A DNA stretch of 64,000 nt from Alphaproteobacteria bacterium (GTDB lineage: Bacteria; Myxococcota_A; UBA796; GCA-2862545), in the NCBI GenBank assembly GCA_020632885.1, contig JACKEQ010000025.1:1-64000 (forward strand). The letters are read 5' to 3'. The notes under the pieces were generated by a model that was given only the letters and a program-made list of their open reading frames with translations, did no database searches and was not told the DNA's origin. Shown here piece after piece: positions 1 through 9,274 of the stretch. Each line of letters begins with the position of its first letter. The first letter of the stretch is position 1. The position numbers and the translations under genes are program-made.

Positions 1-2
1 TG

Positions 3-869
3 CTCCGGGCGCTCCCCGAGCGGTGCGTGGTGGACGGCGAGCTCGTCATCCGCGGGCCGGACGGGCTGTCTTTCGGGGCGCTGCAGCTCCGGCTGCACCC
101 GGCCGCCTCGAGGGTGGCGAAGCTGGCGGGCGAGCTGCCGGCATCGGTGGTGCTCTGGGACCTCCTCGCCGTGGGCGACACGAGCCTGCTCGCCACGCCC
201 TTCCGGGAGCGTCGGGCGGCCCTCGAGCGCGAGGTGGCCTTCGCGGACCCCGTGTTCCTCACGCCGCTCACGGACGACCCCGCGGTGGCGCGCGGGTGGT
301 TCGAGCGCTTCGAGGGGGCCGGCCTGGACGGGGTGGTCGCCAAGCCTGCCGAGGACGTCTACCAGCCCGGCAAGCGCGCCATGTGCAAGGTGAAGCGCAC
401 CCACAGCATCGACTGCGTGCTGGCGGGCTTCCGGTGGCACAAGTCCGGCGAGGGCGTGGGATCGCTGGTCCTGGCGCTCTGGGACGGCGAAGGGCGCCTC
501 CAGCAGATCGGGGTGGCGAGCTCGTTCACCGCGAAGCGCCGCAAGGAGCTCGTGGCCGAGCTGGAGCCGTTGCGCGAGGGGGCGCGGGAGGCCCACCCGT
601 GGAGCGCCCACGAGGAGGCCTGGGACACCCGTAAGGCCGGGACGGGGAGCCGCTGGTCCCAGGGCCGCGACCTCTCCTGGGAACCGCTACGCCTGGAGCG
701 TGTGGTGGAGGTCGAGGTGAACCAGGTGACCGACGGCCGGCTGCGTCACCCGGGGCGGTTCGTCCGCTGGCGCACGGACCGCGACCCCGCGAGCTGCACG
801 TTCGACCAGCTCGAGGTGCGACCCGCGGAGGAGCTCATGCTGCTGTTCGGAGCGGGTGACGCGCCCTGA
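3..869 (+). CDS. ATP-dependent DNA ligase, C-terminal part (5' truncated by window edge)
   Basis: The reading frame is already open at the first base, so the start and the KxDG lysine motif lie outside the window. What remains shows the nucleotidyltransferase motifs of ATP-dependent ligases: VVDGELVI (motif III), GLDGVVAKP (motif IV) and MCKVKR (motif V), followed by a C-terminal OB-fold-type region with ERVVEVEVNQ and RHPGRFVRWR. The arrangement matches the small LigC-type bacterial ligases used in repair, which seal nicks using ATP; that subtype assignment is inference. It ends 3 bases before a convergent small gene. The family call is firm, the subtype less so. Confidence 0.9.
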   Translation, partial: LRALPERCVVDGELVIRGPDGLSFGALQLRLHPAASRVAKLAGELPASVVLWDLLAVGDTSLLATPFRERRAALEREVAFADPVFLTPLTDDPAVARGWFERFEGAGLDGVVAKPAEDVYQPGKRAMCKVKRTHSIDCVLAGFRWHKSGEGVGSLVLALWDGEGRLQQIGVASSFTAKRRKELVAELEPLREGAREAHPWSAHEEAWDTRKAGTGSRWSQGRDLSWEPLRLERVVEVEVNQVTDGRLRHPGRFVRWRTDRDPASCTFDQLEVRPAEELMLLFGAGDAP

Positions 870-872
870 CGG

Positions 873-1145
873 TCAGTCCCTGGGCGTCCGTCGCCTCCTT
901 GGCGAGGCGAACGGTCTTCCCACTCGAGGCTTGCTGGCGACCGCGGAGGGCCGCCTGCCCGCCTGACGGGACTGGGTGAGCCTCCGGACGGCGGCGCGAC
1001 GGGACAGGCCTTCGCTGGCCCTCAGCACCTCCACCGCGGCTTCGAAGAGGGCGAGGGCCTCTTCGGTGCGCTCCGCGGCGCTCCGCTGCAGCGACTCCGC
1101 GGCGCGTTCGTCTCGGGTCGTGCGGGACAGGGCCGAGCGCCGCAT
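873..1145 (-). CDS. small arginine-rich hypothetical protein
   Basis: About 90 residues starting MRRSALSRTT. The ATG at 1145 follows a GAGGTG sequence; a GTG two codons upstream (1151) is an alternative start. The middle (SAAERTEEALALFEAAVEVLRASEGLSRRAAVRRL) looks helical and the tail is rich in Arg, Pro and Ser, ending SPRRRRTPRD, which would suit nucleic-acid binding, though this is only a compositional remark. It is convergent with the DNA ligase and lies just upstream of the PPC-repeat lipoprotein's stop. No family recognised, and it could be a chance frame in GC-rich DNA. Confidence 0.45.
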   Translation of the reverse strand: MRRSALSRTTRDERAAESLQRSAAERTEEALALFEAAVEVLRASEGLSRRAAVRRLTQSRQAGRRPSAVASKPRVGRPFASPRRRRTPRD

Positions 1146-1167
1146 GGTCACCTCACCAGGCTCCAGC

Positions 1168-2820
1168 CTACCAGCTCACGACGGTGAGCGTGTAGGGCAG
1201 GCAGGTCCCGGGACCCGCCAGCGGCCGGATCTCGAGGTCGTACACGTCGCCGTACGGGGTCACGGGGAGCTGCACGCCCACTTCGTCGAACGCGTAGCCC
1301 GCGTAGGCGTAGTCCACCGTGCCGAGCGCGTCGTAGGCGGTGAGGTCGAGCTCCGCGCCGTACGTGCCGTGCTCGATGTACACGTCCACGGCCTCGCCGC
1401 CGAGCGTCTCGAGCCAGAACCAGTCGTCGTCGTCCGCGACCAGGTCGAAGATCACGCTGGTGCCGGGCTGGGGCACGAGCTCCCAGGCGCCCACGGGCGT
1501 GTCGTCGCCCTCGAGCCCGTCGTCCCAGCAGGCCGCGCCGTAGACCACCCAGTCGAGCGTCACGTCCTGACAGGTCGTGCTGTCGGCACCCCAGAGGGCC
1601 ACCTCGATCGTCAGCTCCTGCACGAACGGGCTGTCGTTGAACCACACCATCGACTCGTCGTCCGTGGAGGTCGTCGAGCTCGCGAGCTCCGCCCCATAGG
1701 CGTCGAGCAGTGCGAGGTCGACGTCGCCCCACGAGCTGTCGAACAGGGCGTCCACGAACAGCTCCTCGCCCGGGTAGAGATCGACGGCGAACCGGTCCAC
1801 GTCGCCGTCGTAGAGGGTGAGGGCCACGGGGGCGTCCGCGTAGACGGAGGCCACGTCGTTCGGCTCGTAGAGGTCGTCCTCGCACACGGGCAGCAGGCTC
1901 GTGACCTCCACCGTGTAGGGCGCGCAGGTGTCCGGCGCCGTGGGGGCGACGAGGAGGTCGATGGTGTCGCCCATCACGCCACCCTCGGCGTACACGACCA
2001 CGGCCGTGCCGTAGGTCGCGGTGGCGTTCGCGAGCGCCCCCTGGCCGTCCCAGGCCTGCACGGAGAGCAGCTCGCCCGGGGCGTCGTGGTAGACGGCGAT
2101 CTCGAGGATCTCGCCGGGCACGGCCGCCGTGTAGAACCAGTCGTCGTCGGACGACACGAAGTCGTAGGCGGTGGTGCCGTCCAGGATGGGCTGCAGCTCG
2201 ACCGCCGTGCCCCAGTCGCCGTTCGGCTCGCTCGTGTCGTCCACGCACACAGGAGCGGGCGGCGGGGGCGGGGGAGGCGGGGGCTCGGCGGTGTCCGTGA
2301 TGACGAGCTCCAGCCCGTACCCCACACAGGTGGACGCGGTGGGCTCCCAGAGGTTCGCCTCCACCGTCAGCGCGAGCACGTCGCCCGTGTCGTTGACGAG
2401 GTCGACCAGCTCGCCGTCGTCGTCCGTGTAGGAGGCGGCGAGGATCTCACCCGCCTCGTCGAGGATGTAGAGGTCGACGTTGCCTTCGCTGTTCGCGAAC
2501 CAGGCCTCGGCCGTGAGGCGCTCGCCCGGGAAGAGCGTGACGGCGAACCGGTCGACGTCGCCATCGGAGAGCGTCAGGTCGAACGAACCGAGGGCGGCGA
2601 CCGGCGTGGTGTCGTTGGGCTCCAGGGCGTCGTCCGCGCAGGTGGGGGCGGGCGGGTTCGAGCCGCCGGGCCGGGGCCCGGGGGCCGGTGCGGGTGCGGG
2701 GGCCGGGGCAGGGGCAGGCACGACCACGGGGCCGTCGTCGCCGGGCGTCCGACCGACGTCGTTCTCGATGATGCAGCCGGTGGCGAGCGAGAGGGCGAGG
2801 AGGGAAGTCAGGGTGCGCAT
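1168..2820 (-). CDS. lipoprotein with four pre-peptidase C-terminal (PPC)-like repeats
   Basis: 550 residues. The chosen ATG (2820) follows GGAGACGACC and gives a lipoprotein signal MRTLTSLLALSLATGC; an in-frame start 18 codons upstream would bury that signal. After the Cys comes a Pro/Ala linker, then four tandem beta-rich units opening with DDALEPND, DDTSEPNGDW, DDLYEPND and DDGLEGDD, most bounded by Cys at both ends and containing DGDVDRFAV-type or DDDWF strands. These are the hallmarks of PPC domains, which occur in many secreted proteins of this group and often follow a peptidase. No peptidase domain is present, so this is probably a surface-anchored binding or structural protein. Role unknown. 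Confidence 0.75.
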   Translation of the reverse strand: MRTLTSLLALSLATGCIIENDVGRTPGDDGPVVVPAPAPAPAPAPAPGPRPGGSNPPAPTCADDALEPNDTTPVAALGSFDLTLSDGDVDRFAVTLFPGERLTAEAWFANSEGNVDLYILDEAGEILAASYTDDDGELVDLVNDTGDVLALTVEANLWEPTASTCVGYGLELVITDTAEPPPPPPPPPAPVCVDDTSEPNGDWGTAVELQPILDGTTAYDFVSSDDDWFYTAAVPGEILEIAVYHDAPGELLSVQAWDGQGALANATATYGTAVVVYAEGGVMGDTIDLLVAPTAPDTCAPYTVEVTSLLPVCEDDLYEPNDVASVYADAPVALTLYDGDVDRFAVDLYPGEELFVDALFDSSWGDVDLALLDAYGAELASSTTSTDDESMVWFNDSPFVQELTIEVALWGADSTTCQDVTLDWVVYGAACWDDGLEGDDTPVGAWELVPQPGTSVIFDLVADDDDWFWLETLGGEAVDVYIEHGTYGAELDLTAYDALGTVDYAYAGYAFDEVGVQLPVTPYGDVYDLEIRPLAGPGTCLPYTLTVVSW

Positions 2821-2918
2821 GGTCGTCTCCAGTGCACGTACCGACGGCCGCCGCGAACGGTCCTTCGGACGCACCGGGGATCACGACATTCCGTGACGTC
2901 GCGCGCGACGCGGGAGGG

Positions 2919-3836
2919 CTACCCGGGCAGCCCCGGCGTACCGGCCTCCTCGGGGTGGTGCGCCACCCAGCCGGCCTTGATCGCGGCCGCGGTGCGGCGG
3001 GATCCGTCGTGGCTCCAGCCAGGCCGGTCGAAGACGTAGCGGATCCGCTCCAGCGGAGTGAGCCCCGGTGCCGAAGCGTCCCGGGCGAGCGCCACGAGCT
3101 CGTGGAACGCCAGGCGGAGCGGGCTGTGCGTGGCGACGTTCTTCACCAGGCCGTACCTGACGGGCTCTTCGGCCAGCTCGGGGACGAACGTCCCGAACAT
3201 CCGGTCCCAGACGATGAGCACCCCCGCGTAGTTGGCGTCGAGGTAGCGCGGGTTGGATCCGTGGTGCACGCGGTGGTGGCTCGGCGTGTTGAACACCGCC
3301 TCGAACCAGGTGGGCATCCGTCCGATGGTCTCGGTGTGGATCCAGAACTGGTAGACGAGGTTCAGCCCGCCCACGAAGGCGAGCATCAGCGGGTGGATGC
3401 CGAGGAGGACCACGAGCGGCAGCCGCAGCAGGAACGCCCCGTTGAAGGGCCCGGTCCACTCCTGGCGGAGCGCCGTGGACAGGTTGTAGCAGGCGCTCGA
3501 GTGGTGCGTGACGTGGCCCCACCACAGCCACCGGCTCGTGTGCGCGAGGCGGTGGTACACGTAGTAGCGGAGGTCGTCGAGGACGAAGGCCAGCGCGATC
3601 CAGCCGACCCCCGTGCCCCAGTCCACGAGGCGCCACGACCACGCGGCCAGCAGCACGCCGTAGCCGATGGCCCCGAACGCGATGCCGATGACGAGGTTGC
3701 CCACACCCATGGCGAGCGACGCGGCGGTGTCGCGGGTGGTGTAGTGGGCGCGCCCGACGAGCAGCTCGAGCACCATGGCGCCCACGAAGAAGGGCACCGC
3801 GAGGCTCACCACGTCCGGGAGGTCAGCGAGCTCCAC
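2919..3836 (-). CDS. fatty acid hydroxylase / sterol desaturase family membrane protein
   Basis: 305 residues from a GTG at 3836 preceded by GGAGGCGACC; upstream codons in this frame overlap the preceding gene and look non-coding. Several hydrophobic helices surround the three histidine clusters that bind the di-iron centre in this family: HRLAH, HVTHH and HHRVHH. The enzymes hydroxylate or desaturate lipids or sterols in the membrane using O2; the substrate cannot be read here. The start overlaps the end of the small membrane-protein gene by 14 bases, and that gene in turn overlaps the MopE-like gene, so the three look like one transcript reading leftwards. The family call is secure. Confidence 0.9.
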   Translation of the reverse strand: MELADLPDVVSLAVPFFVGAMVLELLVGRAHYTTRDTAASLAMGVGNLVIGIAFGAIGYGVLLAAWSWRLVDWGTGVGWIALAFVLDDLRYYVYHRLAHTSRWLWWGHVTHHSSACYNLSTALRQEWTGPFNGAFLLRLPLVVLLGIHPLMLAFVGGLNLVYQFWIHTETIGRMPTWFEAVFNTPSHHRVHHGSNPRYLDANYAGVLIVWDRMFGTFVPELAEEPVRYGLVKNVATHSPLRLAFHELVALARDASAPGLTPLERIRYVFDRPGWSHDGSRRTAAAIKAGWVAHHPEEAGTPGLPG

Positions 3837-4233
3837 GGTCGCCTCCGAGACGGGCGAGCCAGACCTCGCGCGCGTCGGGCTCGAGCGGCACCGGGCGCGT
3901 GGGGAAGGCGGGGTCGCCGACCACCAGCAGGAGGCCGTCGGGCGATGGACGTGCGCTGGCTCCCTCCAGGCTCCGCGCGGCTCCCTGGTCCTCCTGCGCC
4001 CAGGCCACCGCGAGGGTTCCATCCTGGAGACGGAGGAGGGCGGTGAGCCCGTCCGTCGCGAGGGTCAGCTCCTCCACGGCCGCGTCGAGGTGGTCGCGCG
4101 CGAGGTCGTGCACACGCCGGGCGTCCAGGGGCGGGGTGACGGAGCCCCCGCGCGCGTGCACGATGGCGAGCACGGCCGGGATGCCCACCCCGACGACCCC
4201 GACGAGCACGGGGAGGGGCAGGCCCCAGGCCAT
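3823..4233 (-). CDS. small membrane-anchored hypothetical protein
   Basis: 136 residues starting MAWGLPLPVLVGVVGVG, one N-terminal membrane helix (about residues 5-25), then a soluble region containing RRVHDLARDHLDAAVEELTL and a beta-rich tail (DGLLLVVGDPAF). The ATG sits inside the stop of the MopE-like gene (TGATG overlap), and its own end overlaps the hydroxylase start by 14 bases, so translation is probably coupled in both directions. No recognisable family. Because it sits directly before the hydroxylase it could be an accessory subunit, but that is only a positional inference. Confidence 0.7.
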   Translation of the reverse strand: MAWGLPLPVLVGVVGVGIPAVLAIVHARGGSVTPPLDARRVHDLARDHLDAAVEELTLATDGLTALLRLQDGTLAVAWAQEDQGAARSLEGASARPSPDGLLLVVGDPAFPTRPVPLEPDAREVWLARLGGDRGAR

Positions 4234-7200
4234 CAGGCCCGCCGGCGCACGGCCAGGAGACCGAGGGCGAGGGCGACCGCACCCCACGGCGACGGTCCGG
4301 CGTTGCAGCCGCACCCGCCGGTGTCCGGGGGAGGTCCGGTGGTGATGCACTGGTTGCTCGTGTCGTATCGGCTGGGGCAGGCGTCCGTGCCGTCCTCGAT
4401 GTAGCCCTCGGGAGGCTCGCAGGCCTCCACCGTGTCGTCGGGGTCACCCCAGCCGTCCCCGACCTCGCCGCCGGAGCCCGTCTCGTCGTCGCGGTGGTAC
4501 GTCGATGTGGGCTCGCCGGTCGTGGGGTCGCAGTCGTCGTCGACCGTGTTGCAGACCTCGACGGCGTCGGGGTTGCGAGCGGCGTTCGTGTCGTCGCAGT
4601 CGCCGTCGCGCGCCGCGGAGCCCGCCGGGACCTCGCAGGACGTCGGGTTGAGCTGGGCAGCGTCGCCCCAGCCGTCGCCGTCCGCGTCCACCCAGGACAT
4701 CACGGCGACCTGGGCGATGCCGTCGCAGTCGTTGTCGACCGTGTCGGTGCAGACCTCGGTGGCCTCCGGGTTCACGGCAGGGTCGTTGTCGTCGCAGTCG
4801 TCGTCGACCAGCGCCACGTCACCGAAGCCGTGCGGGACGCCCGCGAGGCCACAGGCCTGGAACGAGACTCCGGGGGCGCCGTGCCCGTCGCCGTCCGCGT
4901 CGAAGTAGTAGTCGAACAGCGGCTGACCGTCGTCGATGAGGTTGTTGCAGTCGTTGTCCTGCCCGTCGCACACGTCGACGGCGAGCGGGTTGAACGACGC
5001 GTCGTCGTCGTTGCAGTCCGGGCCGTTGAAAGAGGGCACGTAGCCGGCGGCCAGGGGGTCGGACGGGCAGCCCAGGAAGGACTGGTTGGGGTCGCCGAAC
5101 CCGTCGTCGTCGAGGTCGCGCCAGAGGTAGACGTTCTCTTCCGTGTAGTCGGGGTCCGCCGCGTCCACGAGCCCGTCGCAGTCGTTGTCGAGGCTGTCGA
5201 GGCACGCCTCGAGAGCGCCGGGGTAGACGTAGTCGAGGGTGTCGTCGCAGTCGTCGTGGCTCGTGCGCAGCGCCCCGGGCGTACAGGTGCGCACCCCGGG
5301 GGCGAGCAGGTCGCCGTGGCCGTCGTTGTCGACGTCCGGGTAGTACAGGGGCGTCTGCACGTCGTCGTCGGCGTCGTCCACGTCTCCGTCGCAGTCGTCG
5401 TCCACGCCGTTGCAGATCTCGGGGGAATCCGGCGCCCGGTCCGGGTCGGCGTCGTCGCAGTCGGAGGCGTCGAGCACGTACCCGGTGGGCTGGGTGCAGT
5501 CCGTGAGCGTGGGCCCGGCGGGGTCTCCGTACGTGTCACCGTCGAGGTCGGGGTACCACGTCAGCACCTGGGCCCCGTCGGGGGTCCCGGCGTCGCAGTC
5601 GTCGTCCACGCCGTTGCAGAGCTCCGGCGCGCCCGGATGGGTGCTGAAGGTGCCATCGTCGCAGTCGCCGCCCTCGTCGGCCTCTCCGGCATCGAGCTCG
5701 CAGTCCTGCACCGGGGAGGACCCGGCGTCTCCGTACCCGTCCCCATCGCCGTCCGGCCAGACGCCGAAGAACGCGAGCCCGTCGTCGACGAGGTCGTCAC
5801 AGTCGTTGTCCACGCCATCGCAGACCTCCGACAGGCCGGGGTTCCTGCTGCTGTCGGCGTCGTCGCAGTCCGTGCCGTCCGTGACGCTGCCCGGCGGCGG
5901 CTGGCAGGTGTACGTGGGGGTGGCGCCCTCGTCGCCGTACCCGTCGAGGTCGGTGTCCGGCCAGAAGTTCCGCGAGGTGTAGCCCTCGTTCAGCTGTCCG
6001 TCGCAGTCGTCGTCGACGGTGTTGCACAGCTCGGTGGCGCCGGGGTTGATCGCGGGGTCGGAGTCCAGGCAGTCGCCGTCCCGGAGGGCATACCCGGGCG
6101 GGACGGTGCAGAACCGGCTCTGGATCCCCGTGCCGTACGTGTCGTTGTCGCCGTCCTGCCAGGCCGCGGTCTGCTGGGTGGGGTCGTCGTCCGCTCCACC
6201 CACACAGTCGTTGTTCAGGCCGTCGCAGATGTCTGTCAGGCCGGGGTGCACGGCGCCGTTCATGTCGTCGCAGTCGCCGTCCTGGGCCACGAAGCCCACG
6301 GGTGCCACGCAGCGCTCCACCCACACCGTCGTGAGCCCGAAGCCGTCGACGTCCTGATCGCGGTACCAGCGGGGCAGCACGAGCCCTTCGTCCACCGCGA
6401 GATCGCAGTCGTTGTCGCGCTCGTCGCAGACCTCGTCGGCGCCGGGGTAGGTGTCGGCCCCCGTGGCGGCGGAGTCGTCGCAGTCGGTGGCGTCGATGGC
6501 CTCGCCGGCATCGGAGCAGTCGGCGTCCGCACTGTCGATCAGCGCGCCGCTGTCGTCGCCGTGCCCATCGCCGTCCACGTCGGCGTAGCACTCGTCGCCG
6601 CCCCCGCTGCAGTCGTTGTCGACGCCGTCGTTCACCTCGGGCAACACGCCGGGGTTGACGTCGAACCCGCCGTCGAGGGGCTCGTCGTTGCAGTCGCCGC
6701 CCTGGAGGACCCAGCGCGAGCCCGGCGATGCGCAGGCGTCCTGGGTGTTGGAGTCCGTACCCCAGCCGTCGTCGTCGGCGTCGAAGTACCAGGTCTGAAC
6801 CGCCACGCCCTGGTCGGGCGTGCCGTCGCAGTCGTTGTCGATGCCGTCGCAGACCTCGCCGTTGCCCGGGAAGGCCGTGGGGTCGGTGTCGTCGCAGTCT
6901 CCGGCGACCAGGCTCTCGAACTGGCCGGTGCACGCGCCCCACGGACCGGCCTGGAGGGCGTCGCCGTAGCCGTCCTCGTCGAGGTCGTCGTAGCAGGGGG
7001 CGCAAGGTGCGGAGTCCCAGTCGTCGCAGTCGTTGGACCGTGGGATGCCATCACCGTCGAGGTCGGGATCCACTTCGACGTACGTCGTGCCGGCCTGCCC
7101 TGGTGCGCCCGGCAGGTTGTTCCCGGGGCCTCCGGCGCCCCCCGCGACGTCGGTGGCACAGGATGTCATGCCGTAGACGGCGATGCGACCTCCGGCTCCG

Positions 7201-7988
7201 CCGCCCCCGGCCGCCTGGTAGTCGGAGCGTCCTCCTGCGCCTCCGCGGGCGCGGAGCGTGCCCGAGCACGCGGATCCTGGCCCGCCGTGCAGGAGGATGC
7301 CCCCACCGGATCCGCCGCCACCAGAGGCCTTGTTCACGACGTCGTCCGCGCCGGCTCCGCCGTCTGCCGTCACCGTGGCTCCGGCCTGGATCACCAGCGC
7401 CGCCGTGGCTCCGAGCTCGATGCCGCCGCCACCGCCGCCACCGTTGGACGTCGTGGTGGCACCGCCGCCTGATCCCGCCAGCAGCTGGAGGAGGTCCTGG
7501 GTGCCGTACGCGGGACCGCCGACGCCTTCGGTGGGGGCGCTGTAGGTGTTGCCGTCGCCGCCCACACCGCCGAACCCGCCGCCACCGCCGCCATGGTTGT
7601 TGGGGTGCGAGCCGTAGCCTCCGCCGCCGGTGCCTCCGCCCGGCGCGTTCACGCCTGCCAGGCCTCCGGCCGCTCCCCCCGCCCCCGGCACGTACAGCAC
7701 GCCGGAGACGTCGACGGAGCTGCTCACCACGAGGTCGCTCTGGGAGAGGAGGACCAGCCGCCGTGCACCGGCTCCCTGGGTGACCACGAGCGTGGTGATG
7801 TCGATGTCCGAGTAGACGAACACCGCCTCCGAGGCGTTGTAGGCGTTCGCCCAGACACCGTTGATCACGGGTGGGGTGGCGATCGTGTTCGCCGTGGCGG
7901 GCCCCGTGAGGGGCGTGCCGCTCAGCAGGGGGGAGTAGGCCTGCGGGTCGTGGGGATTGGCATGGGCGAGGGCGAGGAGGAGGACCAT
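4233..7988 (-). CDS. giant MopE-type putative metal-binding repeat protein with MYXO-CTERM-like tail
   Basis: 1251 residues. A very short signal peptide (MVLLLALAHA) leads into a beta-rich region, then a glycine-rich stretch at about residues 100-300 with GGGGGG runs. From about residue 310 to 1220 there are roughly twelve repeats built on acidic motifs such as DCDD, NPGATELCN and VDDDCDG. These match the MopE putative metal-binding motif, whose Asp/Cys-rich loops suggest calcium or copper binding. The C-terminus GCGCN, a hydrophobic helix (WGAVALALGLL) and AVRRRA resemble MYXO-CTERM, the presumed sorting and anchoring signal of Myxococcota surface proteins. There is no earlier in-frame ATG or GTG. 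Most likely an exported, surface-anchored structural or metal-binding protein. Confidence 0.88.
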   Translation of the reverse strand: MVLLLALAHANPHDPQAYSPLLSGTPLTGPATANTIATPPVINGVWANAYNASEAVFVYSDIDITTLVVTQGAGARRLVLLSQSDLVVSSSVDVSGVLYVPGAGGAAGGLAGVNAPGGGTGGGGYGSHPNNHGGGGGGFGGVGGDGNTYSAPTEGVGGPAYGTQDLLQLLAGSGGGATTTSNGGGGGGGIELGATAALVIQAGATVTADGGAGADDVVNKASGGGGSGGGILLHGGPGSACSGTLRARGGAGGRSDYQAAGGGGAGGRIAVYGMTSCATDVAGGAGGPGNNLPGAPGQAGTTYVEVDPDLDGDGIPRSNDCDDWDSAPCAPCYDDLDEDGYGDALQAGPWGACTGQFESLVAGDCDDTDPTAFPGNGEVCDGIDNDCDGTPDQGVAVQTWYFDADDDGWGTDSNTQDACASPGSRWVLQGGDCNDEPLDGGFDVNPGVLPEVNDGVDNDCSGGGDECYADVDGDGHGDDSGALIDSADADCSDAGEAIDATDCDDSAATGADTYPGADEVCDERDNDCDLAVDEGLVLPRWYRDQDVDGFGLTTVWVERCVAPVGFVAQDGDCDDMNGAVHPGLTDICDGLNNDCVGGADDDPTQQTAAWQDGDNDTYGTGIQSRFCTVPPGYALRDGDCLDSDPAINPGATELCNTVDDDCDGQLNEGYTSRNFWPDTDLDGYGDEGATPTYTCQPPPGSVTDGTDCDDADSSRNPGLSEVCDGVDNDCDDLVDDGLAFFGVWPDGDGDGYGDAGSSPVQDCELDAGEADEGGDCDDGTFSTHPGAPELCNGVDDDCDAGTPDGAQVLTWYPDLDGDTYGDPAGPTLTDCTQPTGYVLDASDCDDADPDRAPDSPEICNGVDDDCDGDVDDADDDVQTPLYYPDVDNDGHGDLLAPGVRTCTPGALRTSHDDCDDTLDYVYPGALEACLDSLDNDCDGLVDAADPDYTEENVYLWRDLDDDGFGDPNQSFLGCPSDPLAAGYVPSFNGPDCNDDDASFNPLAVDVCDGQDNDCNNLIDDGQPLFDYYFDADGDGHGAPGVSFQACGLAGVPHGFGDVALVDDDCDDNDPAVNPEATEVCTDTVDNDCDGIAQVAVMSWVDADGDGWGDAAQLNPTSCEVPAGSAARDGDCDDTNAARNPDAVEVCNTVDDDCDPTTGEPTSTYHRDDETGSGGEVGDGWGDPDDTVEACEPPEGYIEDGTDACPSRYDTSNQCITTGPPPDTGGCGCNAGPSPWGAVALALGLLAVRRRA

Positions 7989-8122
7989 CGTGCTTCCGGC
8001 TTGGGCACACGGATTCTACCGCGTCCGTCGCGACCTGGGCGGATCCTCGCGTCGGGGTGGCGCGGCCCTCGCCGCGACGCTATCAGGTGGCCGCTGCAGT
8101 TTTCCCTTGCCTTGGAGTTGTC

Positions 8123-9274
8123 ATGCGCGTTCTCGCTCTCCTGTCCGCCGGTTCCGTGCTCGCCGCGTGCTCGCCGGCTCTCATCGCGCAGGACTCCATC
8201 GCCCCCCGCCTCGGGGAGAGTGCCGAGGGCGAGGGCGAGGTCGTGATCTACGACTCCACCGTGCTCCTCGACGAGAAGGCCGGTCTGCTCGATCTCCAGG
8301 TCGGCACCGACGAGCTCGTGCTGCTCACGGACGGCACGCCGATGGGCATCACCGTCGGGAACGTCGTCGTCGGGCAGATCGGTGGCGGCTACCTCCGCCG
8401 GGTCACCGAGGTCGTCGAGCAGGGCGATCGCATCGTGCTCCGCACCGAGAGCGCGGACCTCTCCGACGCGATCGAGGACGGCGACTACCGCGCCACCGCG
8501 GAGATCCTCGACCGTGCCGCCCACACCTGGGACCTCGGCGGGCGGGTGATCTACGACGGCGACCTCTACAACAGCGGCACCGGCGAGGAGGTCCACGTGA
8601 ACCTCCACATCGCCGAGGGCGCCAACGTCACGCTCGACCCCACCTTCGACTTCGACCTCCAGCTCTTCCAGGGCAGCTGGATCGACGCCGGCTTCCAGGC
8701 GGACATCGACCTCGACTACCAGGCGGACTTCGTGGCCACGGTGTCGGGCGCCTTCGACGAGCGCATCGAGGGCACCGTCCTCACGCGCACCATCCCGTTC
8801 GCCTTCTACATGGGCCCCGTGCCCGTCGTCGGGAGCGCGGAGGTCGAGCTCATCGCGGGCATCGAGGCGGACTTCGAGGGCGCGGTCACCACGTCGCTCC
8901 ACACCGAGGCCCAGATCGACGCCACGATGGACGCCGGGTACGACGGCGACTGGTCGTTCGACCACACGTCGAGCATCGACGGCGACCTCTCCTGGGGCGA
9001 CACCAGCGCCACCTACAGCCTGCAGACGCGGGCCTGGGTCCGCGCCCAGCTCACCGTCGAGCTCTACGGTGCCGCCGGTGCCGAGCTCGGCGTCGAGCCC
9101 TACCTCGAGCTCAACACCTGCGCGAACGACGGCTTCGACATCGACGGCGGCGTGAAGGGCACGCACCGGTACTACTTCGAGGCCCTCGGCTGGCGCGCCT
9201 TCGACTCCGGCGTGAACACCGTCGACTTCGGCCGCTGGGACGTCTACGCCTACCAGTGCGAGGACGGCTACTGA
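8123..9274 (+). CDS. lipoprotein of unknown function
   Basis: 383 residues. The ATG at 8123 (TTGGAG upstream) gives a clear lipoprotein signal MRVLALLSAGSVLAAC. The mature protein is acidic and strand-rich (VVIYDSTVLLDEKAG, VVVGQIGGGYLRRV, DLQLFQGSWIDAG), with two Cys near the C-terminus (NTCANDGF, YQCEDGY) that may form a disulphide. No catalytic motif and no family recognised. It is divergent from the MopE-like gene across 134 bases and is followed by a GNAT gene whose reading frame overlaps its stop. Confidence 0.75.
   Translation: MRVLALLSAGSVLAACSPALIAQDSIAPRLGESAEGEGEVVIYDSTVLLDEKAGLLDLQVGTDELVLLTDGTPMGITVGNVVVGQIGGGYLRRVTEVVEQGDRIVLRTESADLSDAIEDGDYRATAEILDRAAHTWDLGGRVIYDGDLYNSGTGEEVHVNLHIAEGANVTLDPTFDFDLQLFQGSWIDAGFQADIDLDYQADFVATVSGAFDERIEGTVLTRTIPFAFYMGPVPVVGSAEVELIAGIEADFEGAVTTSLHTEAQIDATMDAGYDGDWSFDHTSSIDGDLSWGDTSATYSLQTRAWVRAQLTVELYGAAGAELGVEPYLELNTCANDGFDIDGGVKGTHRYYFEALGWRAFDSGVNTVDFGRWDVYAYQCEDGY

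Noticed and set aside
4494..7472. Long plus-strand open frame (992 codons) opposite the MopE-like gene
   Set aside because: It is an antisense shadow: the minus strand carries a signal peptide, family repeats and a sorting tail, while this frame has Val/Arg/Gly-biased low-complexity composition and no domain.
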